Positions 55,580-64,000 of a stretch of 64,000 nucleotides of DNA are shown one piece after another. Source of the stretch: Circinella umbellata (lineage: Eukaryota > Mucoromycota > Mucoromycetes > Mucorales > Lichtheimiaceae); NCBI GenBank assembly GCA_025093555.1, contig JAIWNF010000001.1, positions 806,001 to 870,000 on the forward strand, written 5' to 3'. Numbering within the stretch: position 1 is the stretch's first letter; the number at the start of each line of letters is the position of its first letter. The notes beneath the pieces were generated by a model. It was not told where the DNA came from. It was given only the letters and a program-made list of their open reading frames with translations, and did not search any database. The position numbers were made by a program, and so were the translations under genes.

Positions 55580-55941
55580 GTCATAAAACTTTATATACAT
55601 ATACTAATATGTGTATTAATGAAGATATATATATATATATATATAACTATATTTTAACAACAACAAGAAAAAAAAAGGATGACTTGTTAAAAGATCTAAT
55701 GGGATTTTGAGTTGGAGGACGATCGAGCTTTTTTTCTTTTTGGTGCGTTTTGTAACTCAAAAAAAAAAAAAAAAAAAAGGGCCAGCAAAAAACTAATTTT
55801 GGAATTTTAAAACGAAATAGTCACTGTTCACCTATCGCCAATTTTTAATTGGTGCACAATAACAATAATGCATTCCACTTTCTTTTTTGACCTTTTTTTT
55901 TTTTTTCATATAAAAAATAAAAGCTCGTGTTAATTCCTTTA
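55580..55941. promoter_or_regulatory. Shared divergent promoter, PP4R3 and ABC-class ATPase
   Basis: 362 bp between two start codons, with a (TA)n run near 55626-55643, a long A-run at 55757-55778 and a T-run near 55896-55906. No gene and no recognised factor site. Confidence 0.5.
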
Positions 55942-58749
55942 ATGAGTAATAATCGAGGCAACTATTATAAACAAAAATATGGTAATAAACGTCAAAGACA
56001 AGAGCCATATTCTCGACAACAACGACAGTATAACCAGTCTGGAGTATACGGTATGTTGCTATTATCTAAAAAAGTTATCTCGATACCCTACTTTAATAAT
56101 AATATAATTTTATTTTTGACAGATTCACGGGATCTTGCTCAACATTTAAATAGAATAAATAACCAAAATTATGCCAAATACCAAGAATTACTCAACTGTA
56201 ATGTGTCTTTTTTTTTTTTGATGTTGTATACTTTAAATAGAAATGAAATACTTATTTTATATTTATAGGCGAATACCCTTTTCGAGACTTCACGCTTATT
56301 TTCCAAAAAGTACAAAAAGATCCTTATGCAAGTGCTTCTCATATTCGAGTTTTAGTCAAAGATACTATTACAGACTTTCCACAAGACTGTTATTCTACTA
56401 CGGATAGGTAAAAAAAAATTAGAATGCTGTATTTATTGTTTCTAAAATAAACAATTTTATTTAGACGAATCGCGCTTTGTGATTATTTGACGCGTCAAGT
56501 TGTGAAACAAATTCATGCATTAAAAATGGATCGACAGTTTCAAAGTAATGGTTGGCATGGTGTCAAAGGTGGTAACTTTGAAATGACGCAACCAGGGCAA
56601 CAAGTTCTTGATAGAACTAGTATCATCTTATTTCAAGGCAATATTGAAGCAAGATTCACTTTTAATTTGCCTGCACAAGGTAATCCAGGGCCAAAAAAAA
56701 AACACAATTGATCAGTTTTATTTTATCTTTAAAGAAAAAATAAAAACTTTATATTTAAATTAATCATTTATTGTTTAGGACGAACTATTGCTTCAGGACG
56801 AGCAATTGAAGTCTTAACTGAACAATTACCTATGATTGTTCATCGTGCTCTTAAATTTGCTTCATTAAATCAACAAGATATGAAAGAATTTATTCAATGC
56901 TATGAGGATCAACAATGGCTTCGTAATCAGTTATCATCTAAAGGTATATGCTGTAACACGATCATGGTAGCTCAAATATGAAATGAATGAATAATTGATT
57001 GGTTAATTGGTTAGTTTTTACTAAATAAATAACTATTGTTACTATTAAATGGTAACTGAATTAGATCTTATTGCCTTTATACCTGATAAAGCAATTCTTC
57101 CTCGAGAATCAGGTGTCTCAGATAAACCTCTTCAAGATATAAATGCAGTGAAATTTAAATCACCTGAGTCTCTGAAAATTGAATTTGAATGTCCCTCCGG
57201 TAAACAACTCACTGGTATGGGTATTCGACAAGGCATCACAATGATTGCAGTATGTAAATAAAAGATCATCAACGACAAAAAAATATATAAGGAATTGGGC
57301 ATACTTTAAGAAGGAAAAAAAGCATAGTAACTAATCTATTATATATATTTAGGGTGGCGGTTATCATGTAAGAATTAATATATAATCGATTGGTTTCCCT
57401 ATGGATGAATGTGTTAAATTCGTTTATGATAATTTAGGGAAAGTCCACTTTATTGGAAGGAATAGAGCAGGGAATCTATAACCATATACCTGGTATGGCT
57501 ATTTTTAAAGTATTCATTAAATCAGTATATCATGTCATTAATCAATTATCTTTTGCTATGGATTAGGTGATGGAAGAGAATACCTTGTTTGTGATCCAAC
57601 CTTATGTAAAGTGAGATCTGAGGATGGTCGTAGTATTGAAGGAACCGATATCAGTGCATATATTGATAACTTACCATTTAATGTCAACACACGTTCGTTC
57701 AGTTCTCGAGATGCAAGTGGAAGTACATCCATGGCAGCTGGTATTCAAGAGTTAGTTGAGGTAATAGTGATTATAATAACAGAATATAACTTTCAAATAC
57801 TTTTAAGATACTAATGATAAATATGAAACATTCTTTTTTCTACTAATTTGTCTCTCACAGGTTGGCTCAAAAACACTGATCTACGACGAAGATACTTGTG
57901 CTACCAATTTTATGATCCGTGATCAACGCATGCAACGTATTATTCAAAAAGAAAATGAACCAATTACCCCTCTTATATACAAAATTCGGTCATTATATGA
58001 AGAAATGGGCGTTTCGAGTATATTAGTCATTGGTGGTTGTGGTGATTATGTTGACGTATCAGATTGTATTATCGAAATGAGAGATTATACTCCTCGGTAA
58101 ATGTAATTCAGGCTTGATGTATATATATAATAATAATACACATATTGATTAAATATACTCAATTGATAATAATATTTTTCTAGTGATATAACACAATTTG
58201 CAAAAGAAATCGCATCACAATATCCATCAGATTTGCGTCAAGAAGGAGGTAAAGTAAAAGAAATTATAATATATAAAATAAATAAAGAACTTACAGAGAT
58301 ATTTTTTATTCTTTTTTTTTTTTTTTTTAGGTGAACGCTATGGAAGTATTGCACAGCGCAAATTGATTATGCCATCCTATACTCTTGAAGGAAAATCAAA
58401 CATTCCTCGTCTATCTACTATAATCTTTGATAAAGATAAAGAGTTAACTTTGTCAGCAGTAACAAGTCTTGTAGAACGAGGTCAAACACAATGGATTGCA
58501 TCAGCTATCAAATACTTTTCTAAAAATGACAATATCAAACGTATGGGGTTAAAAGATGCTCTGAACAATCTCGAACAAATACTACAAGGTGAGCCTACTA
58601 CCACAACTACAAGCTCATCATTTCAACTGTTGACCTCCCCGATGGATTTGACTGATCCCGGGTATGTTCATGGTGAGAATGTACGACCGACTATATTCCA
58701 ATTAGCTCAAGCTATTAATCGACTTCGAGGTATACGTATCACCCAATAA
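55942..58749 (+). CDS. Predicted ATPase of the ABC class (MRB1590-like)
   Basis: This family has an ABC-type ATPase fold; the trypanosome member MRB1590 binds RNA in mitochondrial RNA editing, but the fungal role is unknown. Exons: 55942-56050, 56123-56197, 56269-56407, 56465-56679, 56779-56943, 57065-57249, 57353-57367, 57438-57492, 57567-57760, 57861-58096, 58184-58248, 58331-58749; the phases close to 623 residues. The N-terminus is Arg/Gln/Tyr-rich. Key motifs are GIRQGITMIAGGGYHGKST (Walker A), then DNLPFNVNTRSFSSRDASGS, LIYDEDTCATNFMIRDQRM (Walker B-like), and VIGGCGDYVDVSDCII. The seventh exon is only 15 nt and encodes GGGYH of Walker A, phase 0 on both sides. The start was chosen at the first ATG in the frame. 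Confidence 0.93.
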
Positions 58750-58903
58750 TATGAAGAAGAAAAAAAACGAAAGCAACCAAGTGATAATGCTATTACCAGT
58801 TTTCAAATCATTCAATTGTTGTATTATATCATTTAATATACAAAAGGGAAAAAATTACATAAATGTTATTAATTCTGCTATATTATAATTCATCTTTATG
58901 TAT

Positions 58904-59973
58904 TTATTCAGTTTTTGTTGAAGCTGAGGTTGAAGTTTGTTGTAGTTTTTTTAAATATCTTTCAGCTTTTGATTTATCTACTTGAGATGCCATTCGACTT
59001 ACAACAATATAAGTTGCAGCAATAACAGCTAAACCCGACCAAAACCATTGATTTCTAGAATATATTTCTTATAAATTATTCCACTCACTCTAATCATAAT
59101 AACAAAAGAGCTTGATCTAACTTACGTTAATGGAGTATCCACTTTGAGCATTTCAACATCATAGATAATAGCTGAGTTGGCTAATGAATAGCAAAAGAAA
59201 ATAAATTAGTTTGATCATTATGAGAGGCTTTCTTTTATATAAAGATAATCATTTTACTTACGAAGCACTTTGTCTGATAATCCTGTTTTGCCAAAAGCTA
59301 TATATAATAACATATGTGTGAGATTAGTGAATGTTTATATAGATAATTTATCAATATCATTTATTTACCCATTTCAGCTGGTATAGTAATACGTCGAATT
59401 TCTTCTTCACACATGCCTTGAATTCCTGCCTCTAATCCTAAAATTACAACACGAAAAGAAAAGTTGTCAGTCTATTCTATTTGTATTACATTTAATCATA
59501 TTTTCTACTAACGTACCTTCCATCATTTTATCTCTTCCTGTTTTAAATTAAAGATAGTTTAATAAGCATATTTTTTTACTATTTTTTTCATGGGTTTCCC
59601 AATACTATTAGTATTATTATTATTTTACCGAGTTTTAAAGAAAGGGGTTTGCTAGAATAGGTATCTTCAAAAGGTTCTTCAACATCCCAGACACGTGCTG
59701 TAAAATGCATTTTGATTCGTGAATTCTGGGACACTTTTGTTCGACATTTTTCAGATGATTTCAATATATCTATATCATAAATCAAATAAGTACATTGGTT
59801 TCATCGAGTTTCTTCTTCTTTTTTTTTTTGCCTTAAAATGACATAAAAACTGAAATAGTATTCTATTTACCACCACGTAAAGTTGTTGACTGTTGTTGTT
59901 CCTGTCCTAAAGTGTGACTAAACAGTAAACAGCACGTGATATAACATAATAATAATAGTGATAATTTATACAT
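58904..59973 (-). CDS. ER FKBP-type peptidyl-prolyl isomerase with C-terminal membrane anchor
   Basis: This should catalyse proline isomerisation in the ER or secretory lumen. Exons on the minus strand: 59973-59871, 59769-59629, 59537-59517, 59437-59369, 59296-59261, 59180-59126, 59054-58904; the phases close to 191 residues. The N-terminus MYKLSLLLLCYITCCLLFS is a signal peptide. The FKBP domain follows, with KMHFTARVWDVEEPFEDTYS, the conserved GLEAGIQGMCEEEIRRITIP, AFGKTGLSDKVLPNSAIIY, and DVEMLKVDTPL. The C-terminus has one membrane segment (WFWSGLAVIAATYIVV) and then a basic, soluble tail. Exon 3 is only 21 nt. It matches FKBP2-like enzymes plus a membrane anchor. The gene is convergent with the ABC-ATPase, 154 bp away. 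Confidence 0.92.
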
Positions 59974-61386
59974 AATAGTGAAAATATTCAGGCTTTAAAA
60001 AAGGTATTGAAAAAAAAAAGTTTGGGATAGAAAAGAGGATCTTATCCATTATTATTGTACCTTTAGAACAATCAGAATCAAGCGGAGCAGTAGGTTGGGA
60101 GATATCGAATGACGATTTTGGGCGACACCAATTTATTACAACAACAAAAAAAACACCCATTATGAAGCAACACAGCTTAGTTTGCTGTCATTTCAAAGGA
60201 TCTATTTCAATATTATACATAGAAGTACACAATGTTATATATAGATAAATATCATATATGTAGATATGTAGAACAATTTATTCAAGGAGATAAAAAGTGA
60301 CCTTTATAGTTAGTAACTTTATATTTTAATTGATTTTAACAAGAAACAGAAAAATGTCAAGGAGCTCCTAGTAAGACAAAAGACTCTTACTGGTAAGTAA
60401 AAAAAAAAAGAAAAAAACTAGCAAAAACATTACCACCTCTTCCACCTCTTCCATCGATTCATATCCAGTTTTGTTATTTCTTATTTGATTTATATCCATT
60501 TATATCCATTAGAAAAATACTCTTTTCAATATACAATATTATAATACTTAAAAGTGACAGGATCGATGAAGGACAGATATCAGTTATAGAAAGTACTGTA
60601 CCCATAACCTATAGAAATGAGTATGCTGAATCACAGTTTATTTGTTGACAAAGCTGCAGTAAGCGATAAACGAAAAAAATAAATAGAAAACATTGTGGAT
60701 GCTCTAGGATATAGTGATCGTTATGTGGTGGTTGTCCTGTCTAGCGTTATCTTCAATGAGCTAGATTTCGTATTTGATTTGAATGCACCTGTCAAAAGAG
60801 TGTTCCTTGATAAGATAGTGCATTACATATATACCCTCACAACTTCAAAGATGGCTAAGTATCCAATTAAAAGATTGATTTTCTTTCTTCTATTTTTCAG
60901 ACTGACACGAAATTTCTTTACTAATTCATTAATTCAATGGATATCAATAATTGAATCCAGCGAATCCTCGATGATTAATTAGCTGCTACGTAGCAGAAAC
61001 AATCGGTACTTGATCCTCTATTTAGGAAATAATTCAACTAGTATCATTTAAAGACATCCTCACAATATCCATCCAGTACTTTCGAACACTTTAGTTTGAT
61101 CTTATCTGTATATAAGAAACCTCTCGACAATTTAGTAGAATAAAAGAATTATATTTGTACCTCATGACTTATCAACCTGCACATATATAGAATTATGAAA
61201 AAAAAAAAAGAAAGGAACCACCGGACTCAATATATCCTTCTTCCGAGCAACAACCTTGATCACATTTTCTACAGCCGCTGAAAGAAATCATCATAGTCTT
61301 GCGCGTGAGTGTGCGTGTGTTTCGTTTTTTTTTTTTTTTTTTTTTTTTTTTACCTTTCTTTTCATATTATTGTCATAAATATAAAT
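59974..61386. promoter_or_regulatory. Divergent upstream region of FKBP and SLC49 genes
   Basis: About 1.4 kb. A T-run of 27 at 61325-61351 lies about 36 bp upstream of the SLC49 ATG. A coding-like open frame lies at 60695-60982 (see separate entry). Otherwise AT-rich. Confidence 0.5.
60695..60982 (+). pseudogene. Unassigned coding-like fragment
   Basis: An open frame of 95 codons without an ATG start reads IVDALGYSDRYVVVVLSSV, then FNELDFVFDLNAPVKRVFLD and KIVHYIYTLTTSKMAK. The amphipathic pattern and length resemble a small helical domain such as a SAM fold, but this is only a pattern impression. It starts after stops and has no partner exons that could be placed. It may be a relic of a multicopy gene or an exon of an unrecognised gene. 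Confidence 0.3.
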
Positions 61387-63220
61387 ATGTCATCAGAATC
61401 CGATCCATTGTTATTATCGCAGCGACATATAAACAATAAAAATATTACTACTGGTAGTGGTACTATTACTACGAATGATTCCAAATGGTGGTGCTGGTTT
61501 GTTCTTTTTGCATTCTCATTATTATCATTTTCGAGCGCACTCATGTGGGATACATTTGCACCTTGTCTCTACATTTTTGCCGAATATTATTTTGATGGTA
61601 ATGTCACCACAGCAACTATTAATGCCATTAATGCCATGGCACTGATTTACATGTTGGTTTATCCTTTGGCTGTACAACCTACACTAAGATTTTTCGAAGA
61701 CAAAAAAGATTGCCCTGGATCTGGTTTAAAACGTGGTATTCTGATTGGCGCGTTTTTAAATGTGCTAGGTGGTGCCATCAGATGGTTAGGAAGTGCACAA
61801 GATCGGTATCTTATTTTGTTGTTAGGACAAACAATTGCAGCAGTAGGTAACAATATGATTATAATTTATTAATGCTCACTTGTATGCAATCTATACTACT
61901 ACTACAAATTTTTATTAATCTGTTATATATATGTATAAATTTTAGCACAAGTATTTATGTTGTCCATACCGCCTCGATTGGCTGGCACTTGGTTTCGGGA
62001 AAGTCAAGTAAACCTTTCAACATCAATTGGTGTATCAAGTAATAATCTTGGTGTAGCTGCCGGAAGTATATGGGCACCATTAGCTATACAAGCTCAAACA
62101 ATGACAGAAGATATTCCTAGATTATTGTTTTGGCAGGTAAATATAATAATTGTTGTCGTCAATCAGTTACTGTATATAACAAATATCAATAATGTTAGAA
62201 ATAAAAAAAAAAATGTATATCTTTTATTAGTTCCTATTATGCTTACTAGCACTTGCACTTGTCTATGTTGCATTTAGTCGTCGTCCTGGTGACACCAGTA
62301 ATAAAAACAATATGAACAACAACGATGTAACCATGTTAACAACAGCAACTTCATTAAAAATGAATGCATATGATCAAGCCAAAGTTTTATGGTCAAACCG
62401 ATCTTTTTTTCATATGTTATTCTCATATGGTGTTGTCAACGGTGGACAATGTGCGTTAATTACATTACTCGCACAAATTTTACTTCCTTCATTTCAAAAC
62501 CAAGCGGATGAAGGATATGTTGGATATGTTGGATTTATGATGCTACTTGCTGGTATCCCTGCAAGCTGGATAGTGGGTATTTATTTGGATCGAACATTTC
62601 AATATCGAATCACATGCAATGCACTATCTATTCTTAGTTCACTAAGTGTAGCTGGGATATATATTGCTATTGAATTACAATACCTTCCTGCTGTTACTTT
62701 CAATTGGTAAGCTACATAAAAAAAAGGAGAAGAAAAAAATATATTCTTTGGTGTATATTATACGAGCCTTTGAACTAATACGGAATAATATGAAATGTCA
62801 TGTAGTATTGTTTTTGGAATTGCATCATCAGGTAAAAAAAAATGCGCTTTCTTATTGTTTTGGTGTGAGAATGATATTTAGAAACCTTATAATTGAAGAG
62901 ACATAATACGTATTAACCAACTTGCTTTTATCCATAAATGATAATGAAAAAAATCAGCCATTATACCCGCAGTGTTTCAATATGCAAGCGAGCTATATTA
63001 TCCTATTGATGAAAATATACCTGCTGGATACCTTTGTACTGCAAGTAACTTCAGTGGTGTGCTACTCGCTGCAGTGATGGGTTGGACGGAAGATAGCTCA
63101 ACTGTATTTACCATGCGGTTACCTGTACTAGGACTTGTTATTATGACCTTCCTAAGTAATATTTCCATGTTCCGAGTGAATGGACCACTGAAACGGAAAT
63201 TGGAATCGTCTACCACATAA
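61387..63220 (+). CDS. SLC49 (FLVCR/DIRC2-like) major facilitator transporter
   Basis: SLC49-type carriers move small organic cations, heme or pyridoxine-type substrates across membranes; the substrate here is unknown. Exons: 61387-61846, 61946-62136, 62231-62706, 62806-62831, 62958-63220; the phases close to 471 residues. About twelve hydrophobic segments are visible. The family features are WDTFAPCLYIFAEYYF near TM1, VYPLAVQPTLRFFEDK after TM2, LGGAIRWLGS, SIPPRLAGTWFRESQVNLST and SSNNLGVAAGSIWAPL. The loop between halves is Asn-rich. The fourth exon is 26 nt and joins IVFGIASS to the last segments. It ends basic (LKRKLESSTT). The gene is convergent with the ACOT9-like gene. Confidence 0.9.
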
Positions 63221-63605
63221 ACAAGTCTCATACTAGTATTATATAGAACACCTTGTTATCCTTCTCTATTATTCCTGCTTGTGCTATATATATGATATAT
63301 ATACGTGGTACATTTACAAGATCACCCTATCCCTATTTACTTTTACACAATAATTTAATGTATATAAAAATATGAAATCTAGTTACATTTATTAGAAATA
63401 TTTTTTATAAGTTTTATTAAATAGACTTTAAACAGTCTGCTTCTATGAAATCTAAGATTAATGTAAATGATGGTGTATACGTACGTAATAAATAAAATGC
63501 CTCTTTTTTGCAGGAGTCAGCTGATTGATTGATACATGAATAGTGGAAATACATCAAGTTAAAGTACATTTGTTTCATAAACTATACATGCAAGTAAAAT
63601 AATAT
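63221..63605. other. Convergent 3' region
   Basis: AT-rich 385 bp between the SLC49 stop (+) and the ACOT9-like stop (-). It contains an ACGTACGT palindrome at 63479-63486. No gene was seen. Confidence 0.5.
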
Positions 63606-64000
63606 TTATGAAGAGGAGGAAGAGGGAGAAGAAGAAGAAGAAGAAGAAGAAGATGTATAGGAAGGATCTTGTTTGCCTAATTGATCCAATAAAAGACGTC
63701 TTGAGTTAACGCCTTGTAAACGTCGACGTTTTCCATCTAACCAGAGCATGGTTTCAGCATATGTCTTTGGTAATATACGGCGAGGTTCAGTTTCCTTGTC
63801 CGTAGCAGCCATGGTGAAATAGAATACATTAGTTGTTTCATGCGTATTTTTCTCGACATCGATTACTTCAGCAACAACTCTGCATTGGAAAGAACGATGA
63901 GGATGTCCTTCCGCATAAATAATTTCACTCTTCAAATTTAATAGCGTACCGACATGAACTGGTTTACGGAAAATAACTTCATCCATGGCTAACAAGTTGG
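63606..64000 (-). CDS. ACOT9-like acyl-CoA thioesterase, 3' part only
   Basis: Mitochondrial ACOT9-type enzymes hydrolyse acyl-CoA with two HotDog folds. Only the last roughly 130 codons are in the window; the frame is open to the right edge, so the start and first HotDog lie outside. The visible second HotDog shows AMDEVIFRKPVHVGTLLNLK, the substrate-edge SFQCRVVAEVID, HETTNVFYFTMAA and RILPKTYAETMLWLDGKRR, which match ACOT9 closely. The C-terminus is a Ser-rich run from a (GAA/GAG)n tract on the + strand. Confidence 0.9.
   Translation of the reverse strand, partial: NLLAMDEVIFRKPVHVGTLLNLKSEIIYAEGHPHRSFQCRVVAEVIDVEKNTHETTNVFYFTMAATDKETEPRRILPKTYAETMLWLDGKRRRLQGVNSRRLLLDQLGKQDPSYTSSSSSSSSSPSSSSS

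Noticed and set aside
63615..63650. (GAA)n tract as an independent microsatellite
   Set aside because: It lies inside the coding sequence and encodes the Ser-rich C-terminus of the thioesterase.

Overview
The window is nuclear DNA of an early-diverging fungus, most likely Mucoromycota and Mucorales-like. The evidence is AT-rich sequence with long A/T runs, many short GT-AG introns (mostly 50-120 nt, donors like GTAAGT/GTATGT, T-rich ends closing in TAG), and a fungal gene set: a LIM-RhoGAP of Lrg1 type, a PH-CRIB PAK kinase of Cla4 type, IRE1, POT1, and an EF-2 with a Mucorales-like N-terminus. The taxonomic call is inference. No bacterial-type operon, CRISPR array, rRNA or convincing tRNA gene was seen.

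Layout. 0-9.1 kb: RAD17 checkpoint clamp loader (+), then a large LIM-LIM-LIM-LIM-RhoGAP (+). 10-20 kb: elongation factor 2 (-), mRNA export adaptor Yra1/ALYREF (-), divergently a mitochondrial ribosomal protein uS2m (+), then telomere protein POT1 (-). 20-26 kb: IRE1 (+), divergent from POT1, then the mitochondrial YebC/TACO1 factor (-). 25.8-28.9 kb is gene-free. 28.9-33 kb: a CNPPD1/PHO80-like cyclin with a membrane segment (+), a REEP/HVA22/Yop1 protein (+) and a small RVxF-motif protein (-). 33-41.1 kb is an 8 kb gene-poor AT-rich block with decayed dispersed repeats, a tandem duplication and a Tc1/mariner-type MITE. 41-49 kb: kelch-BTB protein (-) and Cla4-type PAK (-). 51-64 kb: PP4 regulatory subunit 3 (-), ABC-class ATPase related to MRB1590 (+), ER FKBP isomerase with a C-terminal membrane anchor (-), SLC49-type MFS transporter (+), and the 3' part of an ACOT9-like thioesterase (-) running off the right edge.

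The genes are independent housekeeping, signalling and genome-maintenance loci; shared function is not organised in clusters. Divergent pairs (Yra1/uS2m, POT1/IRE1, PP4R3/ABC-ATPase, FKBP/SLC49) share short upstream regions and convergent pairs share short 3' regions.

Exon models were assembled by hand from reading-frame phase and splice consensus, and nearly all close exactly in frame. The most notable exceptions and oddities are these: EF-2 needs a 2-nt microexon to encode the conserved Met-Val-Asn-Phe start; the Yra1 gene lacks exactly one base in its first exon; two introns need GC donors (POT1, PP4R3); several very short exons occur (15 nt in the Walker A motif of the ABC-ATPase, 21 nt in FKBP, 26 nt in SLC49).
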